DNA of 33,446 nt from JAKZSU01 sp047517485 (GCA_047517485.1 JAKZSU010000166.1:1-33446); one strand, 5' to 3'; positions 24,014 to 32,379 are shown, numbered from the stretch's first letter. The notes: generated by a model from the letters alone, not told the origin. A program made the numbers and translations.

Positions 24014-24682
24014 ATGACAATGACCGCAAATCGACGCCCGGACCAGTCCATGATCGCCGCGTTTTCCCGCCTCGCCACCAGCACCATCGGCAATGTGCTC
24101 GACGAGTTGGCGGTCGGCGGGCTGATTGTCAATCTGCGCCCGTTGGTGGCGGGGCGGCCGTTTTGCGGACCCGCGGTAACCGCGCGCGAAATTTGCGGCC
24201 CGTTCGGCACTTATACACCCGCCGACTTCAGGGTCGGCGCGATCCTCGATGCCGCGGAGGCCGGCGACGTGGTGGTAATCGCCAACGACGGCGCGCCGGT
24301 CTCGACCTGGGGCGGTCTCGCCTCGTTGGCCGCCAAGACCAAGGGAATCGCCGGCACGGTGATCGACGGCGGCGCCCGCGATGTCGAGGAAGTCGAGGCG
24401 CACGGCTATTCGATCCATGCCCGCCATCTGGTGCCGACCGGCGGGCGCAAACGCATCCGTATCGAGGACATCGGCGCGCCGATCACCGTCGACGGAGTCG
24501 CGGTCTCGCCCGGCGATATCATCATCGCCGACGGCACCGGGATTGCGTGCGTGCCGCTCGCCGAAGCGGACGCGGTGCTTGAAATGGCGCAAAAATTCGA
24601 CGCCAACGACGCCGAGTCGGCGCGTTTAATCCAAGACGGCGCGAGTCTCGCGGACGCGATGCGGCGTTTCGATACGATTTAG
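24014..24682 (+). CDS. RraA-like / HMG-CHA aldolase family protein
   Basis: The 222-residue product belongs to the RraA-like family, which includes 4-hydroxy-4-methyl-2-oxoglutarate and 4-carboxy-4-hydroxy-2-oxoadipate aldolases. It has TSTIGNVLDELAV, FCGPAVTAREI, GDVVVIANDG, TWGGLAS and GTVIDGGARDVEEVEAHG. Arg122 and Asp123 of GGARD match the substrate- and metal-binding pair of the aldolases. The later HARHLVPTGGR is also typical. Aldolase action would release pyruvate or oxaloacetate at the end of an aromatic ring-cleavage route. The sequence does not separate true aldolases from RraA proteins of other function. It is divergent from hcrC and convergent with the ferredoxin-globin gene. Confidence 0.85.
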   Translation: MTMTANRRPDQSMIAAFSRLATSTIGNVLDELAVGGLIVNLRPLVAGRPFCGPAVTAREICGPFGTYTPADFRVGAILDAAEAGDVVVIANDGAPVSTWGGLASLAAKTKGIAGTVIDGGARDVEEVEAHGYSIHARHLVPTGGRKRIRIEDIGAPITVDGVAVSPGDIIIADGTGIACVPLAEADAVLEMAQKFDANDAESARLIQDGASLADAMRRFDTI

Positions 24683-24690
24683 GCCGACGC

Positions 24691-25989
24691 TCACGATTGG
24701 GGCTCGGCGTTCATCAGTCCGAGAACCGCGTCGATCGCGCCTTGCCAGGCGGCGAGCTTTTCCGCCGTCGACTCGTCGCCCAGAGTGTCCTCGATCGCGG
24801 CGAGCAAGGGCGCGCGAATAATCGCGTAATGCTCGTACTTGACTCCGTAGCCGATGTGCCGCCGGCCGAGTTCCTGCAGCCCCATGCGCAATTGCTCGGG
24901 ACGGGTCAGCGAATAGACGATCGACTGCAGCATATGATCGATCGCCAGGATCTGACTTTCCATATTGCTCGAGAACAGCGCGCGCAATTGCGGCGCGGCG
25001 GCGAACAGGCGGTCATAGAAGGTGCGCGCCAGACCTTCCGGTTCGGCGAACAGGATGGCCAGCGATTCCTGAGCGATCAACAGCGGATCGGGCGTCGCAA
25101 GCGTGCCCGCGCAGAGCGCGCCCGCATCGAGCGAGGGCGCGGCCGCGTCATCGACCGCGAGCATGCCGGCGGGCAATATGGCCTGAACCGCTGCGGAAAA
25201 CAGAATTCCGCTCTCCGTAGCCGGCGCCTGCGCCTGCAGTCGGGTCGCCTCGTCGATTGTCTCGCCGGCCAGCGAGACCTGCTGCAGACTGGGATGGCCG
25301 ACGTGCTTAACCGTGACCGGCCCGTAATGAATGGCGATGGCGGCTTCGAGAGCGGCCGCGCCGTCGTCCTCGAGCGCCGTGTTCAGCCGCGCGATGGCAT
25401 CGACGATGCCGAGCCCGGCGCGCGCCGCCAACTGGCACGCCGAATCGGGGGTATCGCCGGCATGGCCGAACAATCCAGTGATCGCCGCGCCGATATCGCG
25501 GTGGATGACGCCGTTGTTGAGCGAAATCGGGTCGCTGACCGCGGCGACATAGCGCGCCATGACATCGACCATGGCGGCCGGCGATTGGCCGCCGCTCGAT
25601 TTCGCCGGCGGGCGAAGATCGCAGATCAAGACCGCGAGATCGGGATCGCTGTCCGATCGATTGGGCAAGGACTCGATCTGCAGCTGGGTCGCGGCGCCGC
25701 CGCTGGTGACCATGCGCTCGATCGTCGCATTGCCGAGCAGGCGGGTTTGGCACGCCAGGCGGGTGTCGGAATCCCAGCCGTAGAGATCGGCCATCCGGCG
25801 CTCGACCGGGGTCTGCGGCGAAAGATTGTCGGCGCCGGCGATAACCTTGACCCGGCACGTGGTGCAGCGGCCGTTACCGCCGCATTCGCACCAGTGCGGA
25901 ATGCGCGCCGCGATCGAGACTTCGAGCAGCGACCGGCTGGGCTCGGCGACATCGACCGTCCGGTCCTTGCATTGATAATGAAGCAGCAT
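24691..25989 (-). CDS. [2Fe-2S] ferredoxin - degenerate class III cyclase - globin fusion
   Basis: From ATG 25989 the product is 432 residues with three parts. Residues 1 to about 95 are a ferredoxin with adrenodoxin-type spacing, Cys36-x5-Cys42-x2-Cys45-x34-Cys80. Residues about 115-285 resemble a class III adenylate/guanylate cyclase domain. The first metal Asp is kept (Asp124, LAVLICDL). The second is lost, GAAITGLFG replacing GDAxxAxFG. The late GETIDEATRL has Asp where the usual Asn is. Residues about 300-428 are a globin of the flavohaemoglobin type, with FYDRLF (Tyr325), LFSSNM and the proximal His378 in RRHIGYGVKYEHY. No signal peptide or membrane segment is seen. I infer a soluble redox- and gas-responsive protein with a non-catalytic cyclase-like core. 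The open frame extends upstream, but MLLHYQ starts the ferredoxin fold. Confidence 0.85.
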   Translation of the reverse strand: MLLHYQCKDRTVDVAEPSRSLLEVSIAARIPHWCECGGNGRCTTCRVKVIAGADNLSPQTPVERRMADLYGWDSDTRLACQTRLLGNATIERMVTSGGAATQLQIESLPNRSDSDPDLAVLICDLRPPAKSSGGQSPAAMVDVMARYVAAVSDPISLNNGVIHRDIGAAITGLFGHAGDTPDSACQLAARAGLGIVDAIARLNTALEDDGAAALEAAIAIHYGPVTVKHVGHPSLQQVSLAGETIDEATRLQAQAPATESGILFSAAVQAILPAGMLAVDDAAAPSLDAGALCAGTLATPDPLLIAQESLAILFAEPEGLARTFYDRLFAAAPQLRALFSSNMESQILAIDHMLQSIVYSLTRPEQLRMGLQELGRRHIGYGVKYEHYAIIRAPLLAAIEDTLGDESTAEKLAAWQGAIDAVLGLMNAEPQS

Positions 25990-26320
25990 GGTCGTCGACC
26001 TGTTTCGGCATGGGTGGCGATCACGGAGCAAGGCGCGCGAGCGGCCAACGCCCATCGATACGTGAGGAAGCGACCAAGGCCCCGCCAGCCAGTCTCGGCC
26101 ATGGTATGAAAGCGCCGCGGCTTTGCAAAGCCTTGTTGGCGCGCGCGGTGATATAAAGCGCCCGACGCTATATGATGTTCGAACTACACACGCCGGCGCG
26201 CACCGGAAATTTTCTGGACGCGAGGTCCTGAACCAGGGTGCCAAGGGGTCTAAAGAATAATGGCGGACAGGGACGCGTCGCGCAGCGCCGGGATCGAAGC
26301 GATAAGCGGCGAGTGACCGC
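25990..26320. other. 331-bp divergent intergenic region
   Basis: I see no convincing gene here. The region separates the minus-strand ferredoxin-globin gene from the plus-strand membrane protein gene and should hold both promoters. It contains a perfect 14-bp palindrome (26119-26132) and less GC-rich stretches around 26150-26180 (GATATAAAG, GCTATATGATG) and 26255-26265 (TAAAGAATAATGG) that are candidate -10 areas. No FNR-type TTGAT-N4-ATCAA site was found by eye. Confidence 0.5.
26119..26132. promoter_or_regulatory. Perfect 14-bp palindrome, possible operator
   Basis: GGCTTTGCAAAGCC is an exact dyad with no spacer. It lies 130 bp upstream of the ferredoxin-globin start and 188 bp upstream of the membrane protein gene. 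It is followed by TTGTTGG rather than a T-run, so an operator is more likely than a terminator. The cognate regulator is unknown. Confidence 0.4.
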
Positions 26321-28024
26321 ATGATCGGGCGCCGTGATGTTGTGACACTGATCTGTTGCCTCGGCCTGCTCGCGGTGGTCGGGCTGCCGCCCTTGCTACT
26401 CGACATGGTGGTGATCGACAGGGCGATCATCGACTTCCCGCTAATTCTCGATACCGCGCAACGCTGGCAATTCGATCATTGGCCGCACCTCGACTATCGG
26501 ACGCCGATCGGGGCGGCATTCTGGCTGGTCCAGGGCCTCGGGGTCGAGATCATCGGACTACACCCCAAATCCCTGTTCGCGGCGAATTTGCTGAGCGCGG
26601 GGGCGATCGGCCTCGGCGGCTATGCTTTGGTTCGTTCGCGCATGTCGGCGGTGGCGGCGATCCTGCTCATGGTCGGGACGCTGCTGCTCGTGGTCTCGCC
26701 GCGTATGATCGGCGGCCCGATCGGCGAAATCGCCTATCTCGCGCCCTATAACAAGACCGGCCTGGCGCTTCTCGCGGTGCTGATCACCGCATTTCTGGTC
26801 GAACCCTTGGAGATGCCGCGCCGCATGGTGGCGGGCCTACAGGCCCTGGTCGCGGCCGGTCTGCTGACCTGGCTGGTCTATCTCAAGCTCAATTTCGCGG
26901 CGATCGCGGTGATCTGTGGCACCGCCGCCTTCACCTTCGCGCCGATCAACCGGACGCTGGTGGCGCTGACATTCGCCGTGACGGCGTTCGCCGTGGTGGT
27001 GATCGGCGCGATCACCGGCGTTGGCGCGGCGTATGTGTCCGATCTGCAGGCGATCGCCGCGGTCAATCCGCTGTTTCGCTGGCAAAAGTTACCGCTCGAT
27101 CTGCTCGCCTCCACCCGCGACCTGACCGCGTTCTTCGTCGCCTGCGCGGCCTATCTGCTGTGGAGCCGCGCCGCGCTGGTCACCCGGGTCAAGACCATGG
27201 CGGTCGCTTTCGGCTTGTTGACCGCCGGCATCTTGGCGATGAACCAAGTCCATGAAAATGCCCTGCCGTTGATCTTCGTGGCGGTGCTCGGCCTGGCCGC
27301 GCGGGCGCGACGGGAACCGCTCGGCGATCAACCGATGCCCGGGCGCTGGCGCCTCGGTCTCGCCGCCTTCCACATCCCGCTCGCCGCCGCCGGTCTGCTG
27401 CTGATCAATGCCGTCATCGCCGACAGCATGACCATGGCGCGCTATGACGACTATCAGCACGATGGCCACGCCAAGCGGTTTTGCGCCGACCCGGCGGTCC
27501 CCGCTTGCGCCATCGCCATCGGGTTTTTCCCCACCGTCGAGGTGGCCGATCTCCCCGCTATGGTGGCCCCGAAGGTGCACGACGAGAGCCAGGATGACGC
27601 GGCTATCGCCGTGGTCGCGCGCAACCTTCCGAGCATCGATGAGGATGCCGCACCGTGCGCCGACGACTACCGCTGCGTTTACTGGCTGCTCTATCGCCAG
27701 CTGTTCGTGCTGCTCAACGCGACGATGACGGTGGACGACCGGCCGCTGTTCCTCGGCTTCGCCAATATCCTGCCGTTTTATTACGGCGTCGCGCCGCCGC
27801 GCGGGGTACTCGCCTGGTTCGACATCGATCGTTCGTTGTTGCCCGACGCCTATCCCGATCCCGACCGGCTGTTCGCCGACGTCACCCTGCTCGCGATCCC
27901 CAATCCGGCCTGGCCGCATGTTCACGAGCCCGGCCTGGAGGCGCTCTACAAGACGGCTATCGAACGCCTGTTCGTCAAGATCGCCGAAACCGAAGCCTGG
28001 TCGATCTGGCGCAAGCGAGAGTAA
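26321..28024 (+). CDS. Polytopic membrane protein, GT-C-like
   Basis: The 567-residue product has an N-terminal hydrophobic helix (VVTLICCLGLLAVVGLPPLLL), then about nine more up to residue about 380. A roughly 185-residue, mostly hydrophilic C-terminal domain follows, presumably periplasmic. Just after the first helix an acidic loop reads HLDYRTPIGAAFW, about residues 58-70. GT-C glycosyltransferases place a catalytic Asp in this first external loop, and DxxTPxG is seen in some of them. The C-terminal domain has two close Cys pairs (388/396 and 446/452) that could form disulfides. I do not recognise a specific family. A polyprenyl-sugar-dependent glycosyltransferase is a guess; an undescribed membrane protein is equally possible. 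The start ATG 26321 is only moderately supported. Confidence 0.68.
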   Translation: MIGRRDVVTLICCLGLLAVVGLPPLLLDMVVIDRAIIDFPLILDTAQRWQFDHWPHLDYRTPIGAAFWLVQGLGVEIIGLHPKSLFAANLLSAGAIGLGGYALVRSRMSAVAAILLMVGTLLLVVSPRMIGGPIGEIAYLAPYNKTGLALLAVLITAFLVEPLEMPRRMVAGLQALVAAGLLTWLVYLKLNFAAIAVICGTAAFTFAPINRTLVALTFAVTAFAVVVIGAITGVGAAYVSDLQAIAAVNPLFRWQKLPLDLLASTRDLTAFFVACAAYLLWSRAALVTRVKTMAVAFGLLTAGILAMNQVHENALPLIFVAVLGLAARARREPLGDQPMPGRWRLGLAAFHIPLAAAGLLLINAVIADSMTMARYDDYQHDGHAKRFCADPAVPACAIAIGFFPTVEVADLPAMVAPKVHDESQDDAAIAVVARNLPSIDEDAAPCADDYRCVYWLLYRQLFVLLNATMTVDDRPLFLGFANILPFYYGVAPPRGVLAWFDIDRSLLPDAYPDPDRLFADVTLLAIPNPAWPHVHEPGLEALYKTAIERLFVKIAETEAWSIWRKRE

Positions 28025-28365
28025 GACTACCAGGAACGCGTGAAATCGGGTGGCCGCATTTTGGCCGTCCGACTCCACCTCCCGCGCACCCCAAGCCTGT
28101 ATTCGACACTGGCCAAAAGCTCCCACCTTCCCAGCGTGAAATTTATTTGGCCACACCGCTAGCCGGGACATTTCCTTTAACCCTATTCGTTGTATTTATT
28201 AACCAGAGTAAAATTGTGGTCATGCGCCGCTCTTGGCGGCGCACGGGTCGAAAACGGGGTTGGATTCAGGATGATGGCGCAAATTCGCGCGCTGGCGCGG
28301 CGGCGCCGCTGTCGGCATCGCTCGGCATTCTCCTATCCCCAAAGCTTCTCCACCGGGGGACGACG
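28025..28365. other. 341-bp intergenic region upstream of the diguanylate cyclase gene
   Basis: No gene is convincing here. An AT-rich stretch at about 28185-28216 (CGTTGTATTTATTAACC followed by TAAAAT at 28209-28214) is the best promoter candidate. An 8-bp stem hairpin lies at 28223-28243 (TGCGCCGC, loop TCTTG, GCGGCGCA), without a following T-run. The diguanylate cyclase frame is open across much of this stretch, but its upstream part has no protein character. Confidence 0.45.
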
Positions 28366-29805
28366 ATGAGTTCGACGACGGCGGCGATGAAGAAGACGAA
28401 TACGACGACAAAGCAGAGTTTCTTTGATGCCGCTTCGGGCCTCAGCCCGGCGGCGGCGGGGAACTACAGTGGCGGCGCGGTATTTATCGTTATCGCGCTG
28501 AGCGTCCTGGTGCTGGCGAAATTCTACTATGACAGCAGCCATCGGGCGCTCGCCAATGAGTTGCTGGCCTTAACCGAAGCCGCCGCCGGGCGAATCGACG
28601 GCGATCTTCACAACACCATCCGCCGGCCCGAGCAGCTCGGCGGCGAACAGTACGCGGCGGCGATCAAGCCACTGGTCGATATTCACAATACGTTCCCCAA
28701 GATCACCTATCTCTACACCATGATCGAGCGCGATGGCGCGGCGTACTTCATCCTCGATACCGCCGCCGATGCGCGCCTCGAGACCGACGAAGAGCTCGAG
28801 CCATCCGGCGTCATGGAGGCCTACGAGTACGACGAGCCCGACCTCGCGGAATGGTTGGCCGCGATGACGGCCGGCACGCCCTATGTCGATTCGGAACTCT
28901 TTACCGACGAATACGGCACCTTCATTTCGGGCTCGGTTCCGTTTCGCGACTCGGACGGAAACATCGCCGGCTGGGTCGGGGTGGATTACGACGCCTCGGT
29001 GCTCGCCGGTCTCGACCGCCAAGTCATGCTCGCGCTTAGCCTTTCGCTGAGCACCGGTCTGTTGCTTTCCATCCTGATCGGTCTTGTCGCGCGCCGCCTC
29101 AAACGCGATGGCGATCGTCATCTTGGCGAGCGCGACGAGGTGGAGGAGGCGCTGCGCGAGAGTAATGCGCGCCGCAAAATTCAAGTCGCCGACCTGCGCG
29201 ATCGCGAGGAACGCCTGAAGGCCCAAGGCGCCGAAATGGTCGCCCTTCTCGAGGACCTGGCGGAGGCCCATGCGGAACTCGAAAGGCTCGCCGATCACGA
29301 CTCGCTGACCGGCTTGCCGAGTATGCGGTTATGCCAGGACCGCATCGACAAGGCGCTCGACGCCGCCACCCGGGGTAACACGCAAGTCTCGGTGATGTTC
29401 CTGGATCTGGACGGATTCAAATCGGTCAACGACGGCCTCGGCCACGCCGCCGGCGACACCGTATTGCAAGACGTCGCGGGCCGCTTGGCCTCGACGGTTC
29501 GCCAAATGGATACCGTGGCAAGAATTGGCGGCGATGAATTCGTCATCGTCATGCCGGATATGGACGGCAAATCGGGCGCTTGCGAGGTCGCGGAAAGAGC
29601 GGTCAAGGCGCTCGCGGAACCATTCTATGTCAACAGCGACACGGTATCGATCGGGGCCAGCATCGGCATCGCGCAATTCCCCACCGACGGTACGACGTCC
29701 GAGCAACTGCTGCGCCGCGCCGACGCCACGATGTACCAGATCAAACGCCAGGGAAAAAATAATTTCCGCTTTTTCGGCGCCACACTGCCGATCGAGCTGA
29801 GTTAG
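28366..29805 (+). CDS. Membrane-bound diguanylate cyclase with periplasmic sensor domain
   Basis: From ATG 28366, preceded by a GGGGGA, the product is 479 residues. A first transmembrane helix (residues 37-52) and a second (about 221-242) enclose a periplasmic domain of about 165 residues. Its GTFISGSVPFRDSDGNIAGWVGVDYDAS segment is typical of PDC/Cache-type sensors. A charged coiled-coil linker (about 250-308) joins it to the GGDEF domain that starts LADHDSLTGLPS. The active site is intact (RIGGDEF, residues 386-392) and the inhibitory I-site RxxD is Arg379-Gln-Met-Asp382, five residues before GGDEF. The enzyme should make c-di-GMP from GTP with product inhibition, in response to an external ligand that is unknown. 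It might control the upstream membrane protein, but no direct link is seen. Confidence 0.92.
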   Translation: MSSTTAAMKKTNTTTKQSFFDAASGLSPAAAGNYSGGAVFIVIALSVLVLAKFYYDSSHRALANELLALTEAAAGRIDGDLHNTIRRPEQLGGEQYAAAIKPLVDIHNTFPKITYLYTMIERDGAAYFILDTAADARLETDEELEPSGVMEAYEYDEPDLAEWLAAMTAGTPYVDSELFTDEYGTFISGSVPFRDSDGNIAGWVGVDYDASVLAGLDRQVMLALSLSLSTGLLLSILIGLVARRLKRDGDRHLGERDEVEEALRESNARRKIQVADLRDREERLKAQGAEMVALLEDLAEAHAELERLADHDSLTGLPSMRLCQDRIDKALDAATRGNTQVSVMFLDLDGFKSVNDGLGHAAGDTVLQDVAGRLASTVRQMDTVARIGGDEFVIVMPDMDGKSGACEVAERAVKALAEPFYVNSDTVSIGASIGIAQFPTDGTTSEQLLRRADATMYQIKRQGKNNFRFFGATLPIELS

Positions 29806-29899
29806 GGTTTTAAAGCGCGTTCATACGCCACGCAGGCTGGCCTCGCATACGCTCGGGCGCGCGGTCGCGCTTGCCAAGCTGCACGGAGTGCGGCTTGTA

Positions 29900-30088
29900 T
29901 TATTCCAGATCTTCCAGCGCATCTTCGATCAGCGCGCGACAACGGGCCACGTCGCCGGTGTCCCGGCCGAGCAGGACCGCGAGCTTGGCGAGGAACAGCT
30001 CGGCCTTGTCGGCGCCGGCGCGGTCGATGGCGTCGGCGAGGGCCTCCCAATAGGCTTCAAAATCATCGGTGCTCATCGGTGCGGTCAC
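29900..30088 (-). CDS. Small acidic protein following the FAD monooxygenase
   Basis: A 62-residue protein can start at GTG 30088, overlapping the monooxygenase stop as GTGA, or at ATG 30076. It is acidic and helical (DDFEAYWEALADAIDRAG, AELFLAKLAVLLGRDTGD, CRALIEDALEDLE). Small proteins such as DUF2783 often follow PheA/TfdB-type flavoprotein hydroxylases, and the pattern is loosely similar, but I cannot confirm membership. Because of the frameshift in the upstream gene, the two are read in one continuous frame in this sequence. The real arrangement is probably two coupled genes. Confidence 0.6.
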   Translation of the reverse strand: MTAPMSTDDFEAYWEALADAIDRAGADKAELFLAKLAVLLGRDTGDVARCRALIEDALEDLE

Positions 30089-31771
30089 ACTTGATCTCCC
30101 ACACCCAGTGAGCGGTCGAGCGCGGCTTCGAAGCGCGCGCCGTCGAAGTGTTGCCAGCGGGCAGCGATATGGCCGTCGGCGCGCACGAGAAATCCCGGCG
30201 ACGGCCCTTCCGCGCCCAGCACCGCGCGCGCGGTCCGTGGAATCGACGATGTGGGCGCCCGCGACGGCCGCGTCTTGTGCGGCGAGGATCGTTACGATAT
30301 CCACCGCGTGCCCGTTCAAGTGCGCCGCCACCGCCTCGCCGTGATCGCCGAATTGGAACACCGTCGGTCGCAAACCGGCGAGATCCAACAAATACCCGGC
30401 CGCGGTGCGGTTGCCGTCGCGGATTTCGACCGGGCAGGTCGGCAGGGTCGCGCCGACGGTTGCGCCGCCGGCCCAAGCCTCGTGTTCCGGCGTGTTGAGG
30501 ACCGAGGTCGGGAACACGATCGCCGTGGTCTGGCGCGGATTGACCAGCGTGCGCGCGAAATCGTGGCCGACGGCGAGGCTGAGCGCGGCCTCGCGAAGCA
30601 GCCGGAATCCGGCCGACGGCGGGGTCATGAACAAGGTGCTTTTGCGCGCTTGGGCGATATTCTCGTGGGCCGCGAAAACCCGCTCGTCGCTATAGCTGTC
30701 GAGTAGCGAGTCACCGCCCCAGCCTTGGATCACCGCGGCGAGTTTCCACGCCAGATTGCCGCTGTCGTCGACCCCCGAATTGAGCCCGCGCACGCCGAAG
30801 ATCGGCACCAGGTGCGCCGCGTCGCCGGCGAACAGAATTCGTCCCTGGGGGCCGTGGCGATAGCGATCCAAGGTCAGGCAATGCGCCTTATAGAGGCTGG
30901 TCCACACCAAATCGTAGTCGGGCGACTCGCCGATCATCGCCAAATGCGCTGAAATCCGCGCCCGCACGCGCGCCTCCTTGAGCTCTTCTTCCGCCGATTC
31001 GTCTTCGCGCAACTGATAGTCGACGCGCCAAATATGGTCGGGCTGTTTGTGCATCAGCACGGTCGAGCGCGGGTTCGATTTGGGATCAAACCAGGCGCGG
31101 CGTTCGGTCGGATGGTCGGTGCGGTGGCGAATGTCGGCGATCAGATAGCGCCCTTCATACGAGGTGCCGGCCATTTTCAGCCCCAGCGCGCCGCGCACGA
31201 AACTATGCGCGCCATCGGCCGCGACCAGCCATTGCGTCGCCAGCGTATAGGGCCCCTCCGGCGTCTCGACGGTGAGTCGGACTTCGTCATCGGCGTTCTC
31301 CAGTTCGACGATCTTGCTGTGCCAGCGGAGATCGATCTCGGGCATCGCCAGCGCCGCATCGATGAGATACTGCTCGGCGAAACATTGCTGGATATTGACC
31401 ATCGGCGGATGCTTCTGGTCGGCGTCATCCGCCATCGCCAGGGCGAACACCTCGTGCTGGTGCCAAAAGCTCCGCCCGCCGGTCCACGCCAGGCCCTTGT
31501 CGAGGGTTGCCTGGGCACAGCCGAAGCGCTCCCAGATCTCCAGCGTGCGCCGTGAAACACACGTCGCCCGGCTGCCGAAACTCACCGCGTCGCGCGGCTC
31601 GATGACGATCACCGGCACGCCATAACGCGCCAGACCAATGGCGGCGGTAAGCCCGATCGGCCCGGCACCGATAATGGTCACCGGAGCATCGGACGTTCGC
31701 CCGTCAAGCTCGGGTGGGCGAGTAAACCCATAGCGCGGAAAATCGTCGTAAAGTGTGTGACCGATGGTCAT
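30085..31771 (-). pseudogene. FAD-dependent aromatic monooxygenase (PheA/TfdB/MhpA-like), frameshifted near the 3' end
   Basis: From ATG 31771 the product shows the group A flavoprotein hydroxylase features: the FAD GxGxxG motif (VTIIGAGPIGLTAA), the DG motif (WLVAADGAHSFVRGALG) and the GD motif (GRILFAGDAAHLVPIFGVRGLNSGVDD). These enzymes use NAD(P)H and O2 to hydroxylate phenolic or aromatic acids. After about 514 residues (HIVDSTDRAR) the frame loses family character. The adjacent frame continues properly with AVLGAEGPSPGFLVRADGHIAARW up to TGA 30085-30087. The shift falls in a run of five CG dinucleotides (30223-30232), so it is a 2-nt loss or 1-nt gain. It may be a sequencing error, a real mutation or slippage. 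Repaired length would be about 562 residues, normal for the family. Confidence 0.83.
30223..30232. repeat. CG dinucleotide run at the frameshift point
   Basis: Five consecutive CG units coincide with the place where the hydroxylase coding frame changes. Such a run is prone to both polymerase slippage and base-calling error. Confidence 0.75.
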
Positions 31772-31902
31772 GCGCGGTGCCAATCAGTTTCGGGCGTTTC
31801 GCCCGATGGTAACGGCTGAGCGGAACGGCGCCATCAAAATGGCCAAATCGAAGTGTCTATTGCGATCCTCACGGTTGATAAATTATCGATTCCAAGGACC
31901 CA

Positions 31903-32370
31903 ATGCGATCAGTTGTTGCAATGAAATTCGGCTGGATCGCGCTCGTCGCGATGCTGCTCGCGAATACCGGCGCGTCGGCGTGCCAGGAGCCGGAAAAGAA
32001 GTCGGTCCGCCAGCTCCATGAAGAAGCGCTGGTGGTGGTGCGCGGGCGGGCGATGGCGACGGAGGTGATCGACATCGCCGACCTCGGCGAGTCCTGCAAC
32101 GCCGAAATCTGTGATGTGCTGAAGGTCAGGCTCGCCGTGTTCGAGACCTTCAAGGGTGAAGTCATCGAAACGCGCACCGTCTATTCGGGCTATAATGACT
32201 TTTGTGGCACGGTTTTCTTGCCCGGATGGGAGTTCGTTCTGTACCTCGAAAAACGCTTTGGCGTTCTAGTGCCCAATCGATATTCATTTGTTACGGAACA
32301 GCGCGGTATGGAGGCGCATCTCGCCGAACTCCGCACACTGGCGCCGCGTCGATCGCCGTATCTGGATTAA
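31903..32370 (+). CDS. Small exported protein, possibly NTR/TIMP-like fold
   Basis: The 155-residue product has an N-terminal signal peptide (KFGWIALVAMLLANTGASA, about residues 8-26) followed directly by Cys27. The preceding residues make only a weak lipobox. The mature part has alternating strands (ALVVVRGRAMATEVIDI, LKVRLAVFETFKGE) and then NDFCGTVFLPGWEFVLYLEKRFG. The arrangement of an early Cys, a V-x-V...KG strand and CG-xx-F-xx-G-x-x-x-x-LY recalls exported netrin-module/TIMP-like proteins, but I cannot confirm it. Further Cys residues (SCNAEIC) could form disulfides. It is divergent from the hydroxylase gene. Function is unknown. Confidence 0.7.
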   Translation: MRSVVAMKFGWIALVAMLLANTGASACQEPEKKSVRQLHEEALVVVRGRAMATEVIDIADLGESCNAEICDVLKVRLAVFETFKGEVIETRTVYSGYNDFCGTVFLPGWEFVLYLEKRFGVLVPNRYSFVTEQRGMEAHLAELRTLAPRRSPYLD

Positions 32371-32379
32371 ACTCGCGGC

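Noticed and set aside
24691..25989. Annotation as an active adenylate cyclase
   Set aside because: The second metal-binding Asp is replaced by Ala and the late Asn by Asp, so catalysis is not supported.
24697..26109. Long plus-strand open frame (470 codons) opposite the ferredoxin-globin gene
   Set aside because: Composition is that of a GC-rich antisense shadow (many Arg, Asp, Gly), with no motif, while the minus strand encodes three recognisable domains.
28223..28243. 8-bp stem hairpin as a rho-independent terminator
   Set aside because: No T-run follows on the plus strand and only a weak one on the minus strand; it also lies 200 bp beyond the preceding stop.
27655..28365. N-terminal extension of the diguanylate cyclase frame
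   Set aside because: This part overlaps the membrane protein gene and has no protein character; the ATG at 28366 with an upstream GGGGGA and a following membrane helix is the better start.
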